Source: Gemmatimonadota bacterium (lineage in GTDB: Bacteria; Gemmatimonadota; Gemmatimonadetes; Longimicrobiales; Longimicrobiaceae). Taken from it: a stretch of 17,588 bases of DNA. A program made the translations under genes and the position numbers. This document shows positions 1 to 8,430 of this stretch, piece by piece. A model generated the notes under the pieces. That model worked only from the letters and a program-made list of their open reading frames with translations. It was not told the DNA's origin and did no database searches. How positions within the stretch are numbered: the stretch's first letter is position 1; the number at the start of each line of letters is the position of its first letter. The stretch is taken from the NCBI GenBank assembly GCA_019348475.1, contig JAHWJJ010000023.1, forward strand, positions 1-17,588, read 5' to 3'.

Positions 1-803
<803 letters not shown>

Positions 804-3515
804 ATGCGTCCATTCACCCGCGGCCCGGCGATGCTCGTTTCGCTCCTTGCCCTGGGCTCGCTCGCCCCCGTCACGGCGGCGGCGCAGTCCACCCCGGCCC
901 CCGCGGCGCAGGAGCGGCCCCGGCCGGCGGTCACGGCGGCTCCGCGCTCCGGCCCCGTCCGCCTGGACGGGCACCTGGACGAGGCGGCCTGGGCCGCCGC
1001 CGAGCCGGCGACGGGGTTCACCCAGCAGCGTCCCGCCGAGGGTGCGCCGGCATCGGAGAACACGGAGATCCGCTTTCTGTACGACGAAGACGCGCTGTAC
1101 GTCGGCGCGCGGATGTACGACTCGCAGGGGGGCGCGGGGGTGACCAGCCGGCTCGTCCGCCGCGACCAGGCTGCCCAGAGCGACGCGTTGCGCATCGACC
1201 TGGACACCTACCGCGACCGCCTGCACTTCGTGCAGTTCGTCGTGAATCCCGCCGGCTGGCGCGCCGACGCGGCGGGGCACGACTTCTCGTGGGACCCGGT
1301 CTGGGAGGCGGCCACGCGGGTGGACTCGCTGGGGTGGACCGCCGAGATCCGCATCCCGCTCAACCAGCTCCGCTTCTCGCGCGACTCGCTGCAGACCTGG
1401 GGGCTCAACGTCATCCGGGTGGTGGAGCGCAAGCAGGAGCGCGCGCTGTGGTCGTTCTGGGGGCAGAACGAGCCCGGCGGCCCCGCCTTCTTCGGGGAGC
1501 TGACCGGGCTGCGCATCGGGCGCCGCCCCCGGCACGCGGAGCTGCTGCCGTACGCCGTGCTGCGCAACCGGCGCCTGGGCTCGGGTGATGCGAGCAGTCC
1601 GTTCCACGAGCCCAACTCCAGCGCGCTGCGCGTGGGCGGCGACCTGAAGTACGGGCTCACCTCCAACCTGACCCTCTCGGCCACGGTCAACCCGGACTTC
1701 GGCCAGGTGGAGGTGGACCCGGCGGTGGTGAACCTGACGGCTTTCGAGACCTTTTTCCCGGAGCGGCGCCCGTTCTTCGTCGAGGGAAGCAGCCTCTTCA
1801 CCTTTGGCCAGCCGGGGTGCTCCATCAACTGCGGCCAGGGGCTCAACCTCTTCTATTCCCGCCGCATCGGCCGCGCGCCGCAGGGCTCGTCGCTGGCGTT
1901 CGCGGCGGGGCCCTACGCCGACATCCCCGAGAACACCGCCATCCTGGGCGCCGCGAAGCTCACCGGCCGCACGGCGGGGGGCTACACGCTGGGCCTGCTG
2001 AACGCGGTGACCCGCCGCGAGGTGGCGGAGGTGGCCACGGAGGACGGCGGGCGCGTCTTTCGGACCGTGGAGCCGCTGACCAACAGCTTCGTGGGGCGGG
2101 TGCGCCGGGAGATGCACGGCGGCGGGCTGGTGCTCGGCGGGATCCTGACCTCCGTGGACCGCGACCTGAGCGGGGAGGGGCTGCGCTCGCTGCTGCCGGG
2201 GAGCGCCCGGACGGCGGGGGTGGACGTGGAGCGGTTGTGGGCGCGGCGCACGTACCGGCTGTACGCCGCCGTGAGCGCGTCGCACGTGGCCGGCGACTCC
2301 GGCGCCATCCTGCGCCTGCAGCGCTCCAGCGCGCGCTACCTGCACCGGCCGGACCGCGACCCGGCGTCCAACGGGCTCTTCTCGTACGCGTACGACCCGT
2401 CCGCCACGGCGCTGAGCGGCTACGGAGCCATCGCCCGGCTGGCCAAGCAGGGGGGCAACTGGACATGGGATCTGAACGCCGCCGCCATCAGCCCCGGCTT
2501 CGAGACCAACGACCTGGGCTTTCAGCAGACCGCCGACTGGCGGTGGCTCAACGGCAGCCTGGGACGGCGGTTCACCCGTCCCACCCGCCATTACCGCACG
2601 CTCTCCTTCGCGGCTGGCGCGCAGCACTCGTGGAACTACGACGGCGATCCCACCCGGCGGGAGGTGCTGGCGGTCACCTCGGCTGAGTTCCTGAACTACT
2701 GGGGCGCCACCTTCCTCGCCGGCCGCAGCTTTCCGTCCCTTTCGGACCGGCTGGCGCGCGGCGGACCGGTGGTGGGGCAGCCCGGGAGCAGCATGGCGGC
2801 CTTCAACCTCAGCACCGACTCGCGGCGGCGCGTCACGCTGCGCACCGGGGTGCAGGCCTCCAGGGACGACGACGGCGGCTCCACCTTCTCCACGAACCTG
2901 AACGCCACCATCCGGCCGGCATCCAACGTCCTGCTCACCGTGGGCCCCGGCTTCAGCCGCACGATGAACACCGACCAGTACGTCACCTCGGTGGCCGACA
3001 CGACGGCCCGCGCGTTCCACGGGCGCCGCTACGTCTTCGCCCACCTGGACCAGCGGCAGCTGTTCATGACCACGCGGGCCAGCGTGACCTTCACCCCGGA
3101 CCTCTCCCTGGAGCTGTTCGCGCAGCCGCTGCTGGCCAGCGCCGACTACCACGCCTTCCAGGAGTTCGCCGCTCCCCGCCGCCGGGAGAAGCTCGTCTAC
3201 GGGCGCGACGCGGGGACCATCCAGGAAACACAGACCGACGCCGGGGTGCGCTACGTGATCGATCCCGACGGAGAGGGCCCGGCCCGCAGCTTCAGCGTGC
3301 GCAACCCCGACTTCAACTTCCGCAGCCTGCGGGGGACGGGCGTGCTGCGCTGGGAGTGGCGTCCGGGATCCACCGCGTACCTGGTGTGGACGCAGACGCG
3401 GAGCGGAAGGGAGGCAGTGGGCGACTTCGACTTCGGGCGCGACCGGGCCGCCCTGCTGAACGCGCCGGCGGACAACGTCTTCGTGCTGAAAGTGAGCTAC
3501 TGGCTGGGATTGTAG
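804..3515 (+). CDS. Outer-membrane beta-barrel protein, CBM9-like domain plus DUF5916
   Basis: Predicted 903-residue exported protein. Residues 1-28 form a signal peptide (hydrophobic MLVSLLALGSLAPVTAAA). Residues about 50-230 match the family-9 carbohydrate-binding/DOMON-like fold found at the N-terminus of DUF5916 proteins: PVRLDGHLDEAAW, then a ...EIRFLYDEDALYVGARMYD strand pair. The rest is alternating, aromatic-rich beta structure typical of an outer-membrane barrel, including NPDFGQVEVDPAVVNLTAFE and the conserved FFPERRPFFVEG. It ends in strand-like VFVLKVSYWLGL. Family proteins are usually 700-950 residues, so the length fits. The start ATG 804 was chosen because the signal peptide begins there; ATG 831 is an alternative. 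No clear Shine-Dalgarno is visible. The substrate is unknown; DUF5916 proteins are common in Bacteroidota and Gemmatimonadota and have been suspected of handling glycans or peptides. A strong hairpin follows the stop codon. Confidence 0.88.
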   Translation: MRPFTRGPAMLVSLLALGSLAPVTAAAQSTPAPAAQERPRPAVTAAPRSGPVRLDGHLDEAAWAAAEPATGFTQQRPAEGAPASENTEIRFLYDEDALYVGARMYDSQGGAGVTSRLVRRDQAAQSDALRIDLDTYRDRLHFVQFVVNPAGWRADAAGHDFSWDPVWEAATRVDSLGWTAEIRIPLNQLRFSRDSLQTWGLNVIRVVERKQERALWSFWGQNEPGGPAFFGELTGLRIGRRPRHAELLPYAVLRNRRLGSGDASSPFHEPNSSALRVGGDLKYGLTSNLTLSATVNPDFGQVEVDPAVVNLTAFETFFPERRPFFVEGSSLFTFGQPGCSINCGQGLNLFYSRRIGRAPQGSSLAFAAGPYADIPENTAILGAAKLTGRTAGGYTLGLLNAVTRREVAEVATEDGGRVFRTVEPLTNSFVGRVRREMHGGGLVLGGILTSVDRDLSGEGLRSLLPGSARTAGVDVERLWARRTYRLYAAVSASHVAGDSGAILRLQRSSARYLHRPDRDPASNGLFSYAYDPSATALSGYGAIARLAKQGGNWTWDLNAAAISPGFETNDLGFQQTADWRWLNGSLGRRFTRPTRHYRTLSFAAGAQHSWNYDGDPTRREVLAVTSAEFLNYWGATFLAGRSFPSLSDRLARGGPVVGQPGSSMAAFNLSTDSRRRVTLRTGVQASRDDDGGSTFSTNLNATIRPASNVLLTVGPGFSRTMNTDQYVTSVADTTARAFHGRRYVFAHLDQRQLFMTTRASVTFTPDLSLELFAQPLLASADYHAFQEFAAPRRREKLVYGRDAGTIQETQTDAGVRYVIDPDGEGPARSFSVRNPDFNFRSLRGTGVLRWEWRPGSTAYLVWTQTRSGREAVGDFDFGRDRAALLNAPADNVFVLKVSYWLGL

Positions 3516-3522
3516 CAGAACG

Positions 3523-3551
3523 GGGGAGCGCCGGGTCCGCCGGCGCTCCCC
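3523..3551 (+). terminator. Strong hairpin after the DUF5916 gene
   Basis: A perfect 12-bp inverted repeat, GGGGAGCGCCGG (3523-3534) with CCGGCGCTCCCC (3540-3551), encloses a 5-base loop. It begins 7 bases after the TAG stop at 3513-3515. There is no T-tract (ACCCACTCTTCACC follows), so it may be an imperfect terminator, or a processing/attenuation stem that lowers expression of the amidohydrolase gene 27 bases on. Confidence 0.6.
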
Positions 3552-3577
3552 ACCCACTCTTCACCTCCCGAATCAGC

Positions 3578-4951
3578 ATGCCGATGCGAATCCCGATCTG
3601 CTGTGCCCTGCTGTCCGCCGCCTGCGCGCCGGTGGGCTCGTCCTCCCCGCCCACGCCGGCGGCCACGCTGGCAATCACCCACGTGACGGTGGTGGACGTC
3701 ACCGGCGGACCCGCGCGCCCCGGCCAGACGGTGCTGGTCAGCGGCGACCGCATCGTCGCCGTGGGTCCCGCGGCCCAGGTGCGCGTCCCCCGGGGGGCCC
3801 GCGTGGTGGAGGGCGCGGGCAGGTACCTGATCCCGGGGCTCTGGGACATGCACGCCCACGCGGTGGGCTACGGCGACACGGCCGGGCAGCCGGCCCTCAA
3901 GCTGAGCCTGGCCCACGGGGTCACCGGGCTGCGCGACATGGGCTCGCACCCGTTCCAGACGGCAAGGGCGTGGCGCGACGCCATCGCCGCGGGACGGATG
4001 CTGGGGCCGCGGATGCTGATCGCGAGCCCGGTGGTGGAGAACCCCCGCTGGCTGGCGGCGGTGCGGCGCTGGGAGGAAGAGGCGGGCAAGTCCACCGAGT
4101 GGATGAACGGGCGCTTCGGGCCGGGCACGGTGGACGAGGCGCGGCGCTTCGTGGATTCCGCGGTGGCGATCGGGGCGGACCACATCAAGGTCCGCAACTG
4201 GCCGGCGCCCGAGATCTCCGCGGCCCTGGTCGCGCGGGCGCGCGAGCGCGGGATCCCGGTGGTGGCGCACGGCAACCGGCCCTTTCCCGAGGCCGGCGTG
4301 GCCAGCTACGAACACTCCATCTTCCCCTCCCTGGACGAGGGGCGCGACTCGCTCTTTCGCCAGTGGGCCGGCAGCGGCGCCGCGTTCGTCCCCACCCTGG
4401 TCGCCTCGTTCGCGCGGCTGCACCCAACGGACTCGGTGATCGCCTGGATCGATCCGGCCCGGACGCCCAAGCTGCGCTACGCGCCGGCCCGCCTGCGCAA
4501 CGACTGGCGCCAGGAGCTGGAAATCGCCGCAAAGAACGAGCGACCCTTCGACTGGCGGGGCCACCACCAGGACCAGCTCCGCGACCTGCGGGAGATGAGG
4601 CGCGCCGGCGTGCGGATTCTCGCCGCCTCGGACTTCGGCGCGCCGCTTACGATCCCCGGCGTGGATCTGCACGAGGAGCTGGCGAAGTTCGTCAGCGACG
4701 TGGGGATGACGCCCCTGGAAGCCCTGCGGGCGGCGACGCTGCATCCGGCGGAGTTCCTGGGCCTGGCCGACTCGCTCGGGACCATCGCGCCCGGCATGCT
4801 GGCCGACCTGGTGCTGCTCGATGCCGACCCGCTGGCCGACATCCGCAACACGCGGCGCATCCACGCGGTGGTCGCCAACGGGCGGCTGCTGGACCGCGCG
4901 GCGCTCGACCGGCTCCTGGCCCACGTGGAGCAGGCCGCGGCGGGCCAATGA
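3578..4951 (+). CDS. Exported metal-dependent amidohydrolase, probable lipoprotein
   Basis: A 457-residue member of the amidohydrolase superfamily (imidazolonepropionase/prolidase-like group, PF01979 type). The N-terminus MPMRIPICCALLSAAC looks like a short lipoprotein signal with Cys16 as lipidation site. A composite beta-sandwich (ITHVTVVDV, VLVSGDRIVAVGP) comes before and after the TIM barrel, closing with APGMLADLVLLDADPL near 404-419. Expected metal ligands are all visible: His92 and His94 (GLWDMHAHAVG), Lys204 (ADHIKVRNW, probably the carboxylated bridging lysine), His231 (VVAHGNRP), His246 (YEHSIFP) and Asp352 (ASDFGAP). A binuclear hydrolase acting in the periplasm or on the cell surface is therefore likely. 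Relatives cleave Xaa-Pro or other dipeptides or cyclic amides; the substrate cannot be read from sequence. The start at 3578 is the first Met before the signal peptide; no good Shine-Dalgarno is seen. The stop overlaps the possible upstream ATG (4948) of the next gene. Confidence 0.9.
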   Translation: MPMRIPICCALLSAACAPVGSSSPPTPAATLAITHVTVVDVTGGPARPGQTVLVSGDRIVAVGPAAQVRVPRGARVVEGAGRYLIPGLWDMHAHAVGYGDTAGQPALKLSLAHGVTGLRDMGSHPFQTARAWRDAIAAGRMLGPRMLIASPVVENPRWLAAVRRWEEEAGKSTEWMNGRFGPGTVDEARRFVDSAVAIGADHIKVRNWPAPEISAALVARARERGIPVVAHGNRPFPEAGVASYEHSIFPSLDEGRDSLFRQWAGSGAAFVPTLVASFARLHPTDSVIAWIDPARTPKLRYAPARLRNDWRQELEIAAKNERPFDWRGHHQDQLRDLREMRRAGVRILAASDFGAPLTIPGVDLHEELAKFVSDVGMTPLEALRAATLHPAEFLGLADSLGTIAPGMLADLVLLDADPLADIRNTRRIHAVVANGRLLDRAALDRLLAHVEQAAAGQ

Positions 4952-4965
4952 AACGGAGAACGGAG

Positions 4966-5763
4966 ATGCGTGCGATGAACGGAATGGGCCGGGCGCTCGT
5001 GCCAGTGGCGCTGCTGGCGCTGACGGCCGCCCCCGCGGCGGCGCAGCAGCAGGAGGGTTGGACGTGGGAGGGGCGGCTGGCGGCGGGGCAGGTGATCGAG
5101 GTCAAGGGCGTGGTGGGCTCCATCCGCGCGCTGCCGGCGAGCGGAGACCGCGTCGAGGTGGTCGCCGAGAAGCGGTCCGGGCGGGGCGAGGTGCAGAGGG
5201 TCGCCTTGCAGGTGGTGGAGCACGAGCACGGGGTGACGATCTGCGCGATGTACCCCACGCCCGCCTACGCGCCCAGGAACGAGTGCGTGCCCCTGGGCGA
5301 GGGCCGCATGGGAAACTTTGGCACCGACGTAGTGGTGGACTTCACCGTCCGCGTTCCCGCCGGCGTCGCCCTGGGCGCACGCACGGCGGTGGGGGACGTG
5401 GAGGCGCGGGAGCTGGGCGGGGACGTGGAGGCCAGCACGGCCGCCGGCAACATCTCGGTGTCCACCCGCGGTGCCGTGAACGCGCGGACCGTCGGCGGAT
5501 GGATCCAGGTCTCCATCGGGGCGGAGCGGCTGCTGAACGACGTGGAGCTGACCACCATCGGCGGCGACATCACCCTGGAGTTGCCCGCCGGGCTCGACGC
5601 CGACCTGCACCTTCGCGCCGTCGGCGAGATCCGCGCCGACTTCCCGGTCACACCGCAGGGCCGCCCCGGCCCGGGGCGGCTACGTGGGCGCATCGGCGCG
5701 GGCGGGCCGCAGATCTTCGCATCCACCATGGGCGGCGACATCCGCCTGCGCCGGCGGCCATGA
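4966..5763 (+). CDS. DUF4097-like secreted beta-helix (putative adhesin) protein
   Basis: A 265-residue protein with a signal peptide (GRALVPVALLALTAAPAAA, cleavage near residue 26). It then shows the DUF4097 pattern: short beta-strands separated by Gly-Asp or Gly-Asn turns (VGDVEARELGGDVEAS, AAGNISVSTRG, TIGGDITLELPAG), ending MGGDIRLRRRP. This ladder predicts a right-handed beta-helix-like fold. Two cysteines (ICAMY and NECVP) could form a disulfide. Function in this family is unknown despite the name 'putative adhesin'. Start choice: ATG 4966 has GGAG 7 bases upstream. ATG 4948 overlaps the previous stop as ATGA, which would give translational coupling. ATG 4975 has a second CGGAG 9 bases upstream. 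The signal peptide is intact with any of them. It is very likely co-transcribed with the amidohydrolase. Confidence 0.82.
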   Translation: MRAMNGMGRALVPVALLALTAAPAAAQQQEGWTWEGRLAAGQVIEVKGVVGSIRALPASGDRVEVVAEKRSGRGEVQRVALQVVEHEHGVTICAMYPTPAYAPRNECVPLGEGRMGNFGTDVVVDFTVRVPAGVALGARTAVGDVEARELGGDVEASTAAGNISVSTRGAVNARTVGGWIQVSIGAERLLNDVELTTIGGDITLELPAGLDADLHLRAVGEIRADFPVTPQGRPGPGRLRGRIGAGGPQIFASTMGGDIRLRRRP

Positions 5764-5873
5764 CCGCCGGCACGGGGGCCCGTCCTCGCCCTGAAAGCAA
5801 TTCCATCGCCCGGGAGAGATACCCGGGGAGCCGGTTCGCCGGACGCAACGCGCAGAGGAGGCGCAGCCCGACC

Positions 5874-6674
5874 ATGAAAACGCTCGCCCTCACCACCGCC
5901 CTGTTCGCCGGCCTCTTCGCGACGCAGCTGCCAGCCGCCGCGGCCCAGGAACGACTGGAGGGGACCTGGAGATTGGAGCGGCATCAGGACGGCGTACAGC
6001 TCACGCTTTTCGGCGCAGGGTTCGGCATCTGGGGGCGCACCTTCGGCCTCACCGTGATGCAGGGCCTGGCACCAGGCGCGCTGGCGGCGGAGGTGCTCAC
6101 GCCCGTCGCCTTCCGCATGGAGCGGGAGCCGGGGGTGTTCGCGATGCAGGGGACCTTTCGCGACGGCCGGGGCACCGGCCGGTACGAGTTCCTGCCCGAC
6201 GCGGAATACGGCGCCATGCTGCGCTCGCTGGAGATCGCGCAGGACCAGCGGGTCACCTGCCGCACGCTGATGACGATCGCCTTCTTCGGGAACGCCCCGC
6301 GGGAGACGGTGCGGGAGCTGGCGGGGATGGGATTTCCGCGGCTGTCGCTCGCGGAGGTGATCGAGATGGCGGTGCACGGCGTCACGCCCGACTACGTCCG
6401 CGCCATGCGGGCCGCCGGGGTGCCGGCCCGGACGAGCGCCGCGGACTTCGCCGAGATGCGGACGCACGGCGTCACGCCCGAGTACGTCCGCGGGATGGGT
6501 GAAGTCGGCTACCGCGGCCTGACCCCGGGGGAGCTGGTGAACCTGCGCCTGGGCGGGGTCACGCCGGTCTTTGTGCGCGAGCTGCGCGAGGCGGGGCTGC
6601 GGGACCTCTCGCCGGACGAGCTGATGCGGCTGCGCCACCAGCCGCCCACCCGCCAACCACGGCGCGGGGGATGA
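5874..6674 (+). CDS. Secreted protein with C-terminal HGVTPxYV repeats
   Basis: Predicted 266-residue exported protein of unknown function. Residues 1-24 are a signal peptide ending LPAAAAQ. Residues 27-115 look like a small beta domain beginning LEGTWRLERHQDG and ending TGRYEFLPDAEY, perhaps lipocalin-like. From about 143 to 255 there is a degenerate helical repeat of 29-30 residues: HGVTPDYVRAMRAAG (168-182), HGVTPEYVRGMGEVG (198-212) and GGVTPVFVRELREAG (227-241). Linkers of the form L(S/T)xxELxxLR separate them, with a partial unit before (RELAGMGFPRLSLAEV) and after (LSPDELMRLR). I recall similar repeats at the C-termini of BlaR1/M56-like proteins in Gemmatimonadota and Acidobacteriota; here there is no peptidase motif. 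The start ATG 5874 is fixed by the signal peptide; GAGGAGG at 5855-5861 is 12 bases upstream, rather distant. A CCCGGG/CCCGGG stem (5809-5827) lies in the 110-base gap before it. Confidence 0.78.
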   Translation: MKTLALTTALFAGLFATQLPAAAAQERLEGTWRLERHQDGVQLTLFGAGFGIWGRTFGLTVMQGLAPGALAAEVLTPVAFRMEREPGVFAMQGTFRDGRGTGRYEFLPDAEYGAMLRSLEIAQDQRVTCRTLMTIAFFGNAPRETVRELAGMGFPRLSLAEVIEMAVHGVTPDYVRAMRAAGVPARTSAADFAEMRTHGVTPEYVRGMGEVGYRGLTPGELVNLRLGGVTPVFVRELREAGLRDLSPDELMRLRHQPPTRQPRRGG

Positions 6675-6732
6675 CGATCCACGCAAGGGAGCTGATGCTC
6701 GCGTTTCTTGAACCTGAACGGAGATGGACCTG

Positions 6733-8136
6733 ATGATTCGCCGCGCGATCCGCACGACCCTCTGCTGTACGCTCGCGTTCGCCGCCGGGGCCTGTGCGGG
6801 GGGCTCGCCGCGCGCCGGCGGCATGACCGGCCACGCCGCCGCTTCGGGAGCCGCCGCTCGCCCCGCGGAAGCGGGCCAGCCCCTGACCCCGCTCGTGGGT
6901 CACCACCAGCACCTGTACAGCCCGGCCCTGGCCGCGCGAGCGGCCGGCACGCCGGAGGCGCCGGTGGAGTTGCCCGCGGACCTGGCGCGCGTGCTCCGCG
7001 CGCGAGAGGCGGGATGGAACGACTCCGTTGCGCTGGCCCCGCTGTACGCACCGGACGCCCTGGTCCTCGATTCACGGAGCGGCCGGTGGATCCGCGGCCG
7101 GAGCGCTGCCGCCGCCTTCGTGGGCACGCAGTTCGGCCGGCCCTACGTCTTCACCCCCGTTTCCGCCTCCGTGGACGGGTCCGAGGCCCACGTCGCGGGG
7201 CACTTCACGCGGACGGTCGAGGGACAGCCCAGGCACTTTGGCCAGTTCGTCATCGCGTTGCGGAAGGGGGAAGCGGGCGAGTGGCGCATCGCCGCGGAGT
7301 CGCCCTCCTTCCCGCAGGCCCCCGCGCCCGGACCCGTCACGGCCGACCAGCTCGTCGCGCAGATGGACGAGGCCGGCGTGCGGCTCGGCGTGGTGCTCTC
7401 GCTCGCGTATGGCTGGGGGAGCCCGCTCCGGGCGGCGGAGGAGGACGAGTACGCCAAGGTCCGGGCGGAGAACGACTGGACGGCACGGGAGGTGGCCCGC
7501 TTTCCGGACCGGCTGGTGGCGTTCTGCGGCGTCAACCCCCTGAAGGACTACGCCCTGGCGGAGATCGAGCGCTGCTCGCGCGAACTGGGGATGCGCGGGC
7601 TCAAGCTGCACTTCGGCAACTCGGGGGTGGACGTGCGCAACCCCGAACACGTGCAAAAGGTGCGCGCCGTCTTTCGCGCGGCGAACGGCCTGGGCATGCC
7701 GATCCTGGCCCACCTGTGGACGCGGGACCCGTCGTACGGGCGCGCGCATTCGGAGATCTTTCTGGAGCAGATCCTTCCCGAGGCGCCGGACGTGACGGTG
7801 CAGGTGGCGCACATGGCCGATGCGGGGCCGGGCTACACCTTTGACGCAGCGCTGGAGCCGCTGGCGCAGGCCGTGGCGGCGGGAGATCCGCGTACCCGCA
7901 ACCTCTACTTCGACGCCACCACCAACGTCACTCTGCAGATGCCCGTAGCGCAGGCGGAGCTGCTCGCGCGACGGATCCGGGAGATCGGCCCGGAGCGCAT
8001 CCTCTTTGGCTCGGACGGAGCCTGGGGCGGCAACCCGACGATCAGACAGGCGTGGGCCACGTTCCGGGGCGTGCTGCCGCTGTCGGAAGCCGAGTTCCGC
8101 ACCATCGCGCAGAACGTGGCGCCGTACCTGCGCTGA
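6733..8136 (+). CDS. Lipoprotein amidohydrolase (PF04909 type) with inserted NTF2-like domain
   Basis: A 467-residue predicted lipoprotein. The signal is MIRRAIRTTLCCTLAFAAGA with lipobox AGA-Cys21. A first barrel segment carries the metal motif His58-Gln-His60 (LVGHHQHLYSP). The chain then switches to an NTF2/SnoaL-like alpha+beta domain at about 82-193 (DLARVLRAREAGWN, LAPLYAPDALVLD, RGRSAAAAFV, a strand pair, FVIALRKGEAGEWRIAAES). After this the TIM barrel resumes with LVAQMDEAGVRLGVVLSLAYG, VAFCGVNPL, MRGLKLHFG (His293), PILAHLW (His327), VQVAHMAD (His360) and ILFGSDG (Asp428). These fit the amidohydrolase-2 active site (decarboxylase/lactonase/hydrolase group), probably binding one metal. 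Start: GGAG at 6720-6723 lies 9 bases from ATG 6733 but directly abuts ATG 6724, so 6733 is preferred. The reaction and substrate are unknown. The insertion is described under findings. Confidence 0.85.
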   Translation: MIRRAIRTTLCCTLAFAAGACAGGSPRAGGMTGHAAASGAAARPAEAGQPLTPLVGHHQHLYSPALAARAAGTPEAPVELPADLARVLRAREAGWNDSVALAPLYAPDALVLDSRSGRWIRGRSAAAAFVGTQFGRPYVFTPVSASVDGSEAHVAGHFTRTVEGQPRHFGQFVIALRKGEAGEWRIAAESPSFPQAPAPGPVTADQLVAQMDEAGVRLGVVLSLAYGWGSPLRAAEEDEYAKVRAENDWTAREVARFPDRLVAFCGVNPLKDYALAEIERCSRELGMRGLKLHFGNSGVDVRNPEHVQKVRAVFRAANGLGMPILAHLWTRDPSYGRAHSEIFLEQILPEAPDVTVQVAHMADAGPGYTFDAALEPLAQAVAAGDPRTRNLYFDATTNVTLQMPVAQAELLARRIREIGPERILFGSDGAWGGNPTIRQAWATFRGVLPLSEAEFRTIAQNVAPYLR

Positions 8137-8216
8137 TCCCGGCCACCCCCCGACGAGTTCTGGCGCGCCTCTATTTACCTTTGCCTCCGTGGCCTGCGTG
8201 CCCCCCCGCGCGAACT

Positions 8217-8408
8217 GTCATCCTGAGGGAAGCGCCCGCGCGGAAGTCGACCTGAGACAAGGCCTTGGGCGCGACCGAAGGATCTTGTGTGCGAAACGAG
8301 ACGCCGGCCCCGTGCACCGGAGCCGTCAATCGGTTCACGGGCAAGATCCTTCGTCGCCGCCAGAGGACTCTGGTGGGTGAAGCCAGCGCGGCGGCTCCTC
8401 AGGATGAC
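8217..8408. repeat. Dispersed-type repeat element with nested inverted repeats
   Basis: Outer arms GTCATCCTGAG (8217-8227) and CTCAGGATGAC (8398-8408) are perfect 11-bp inverted repeats. Inner arms CGAAGGATCTTG (8276-8287) and CAAGATCCTTCG (8342-8353) are perfect 12-bp inverted repeats. A third, imperfect pair (CCGTG/CACGG) lies at the centre near 8310-8340. The whole could fold into a long cruciform or RNA hairpin. It sits between the convergent amidohydrolase and sensor kinase genes, ending about 22 bases past the kinase stop, so it may end transcription from both sides. It has no coding content. I recall such CATCCTGAG/GAAGGATC units scattered in related genomes, but copy number cannot be checked here. 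Confidence 0.75.
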
Positions 8409-8430
8409 GCGCGTCGCCGGACGGAGTTTC

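Noticed and set aside
5809..5827. CCCGGG-N7-CCCGGG stem before the repeat protein gene
   Set aside because: A self-complementary hexamer occurring twice is common at this GC content, and there is no T-tract, so it is not called as a terminator.
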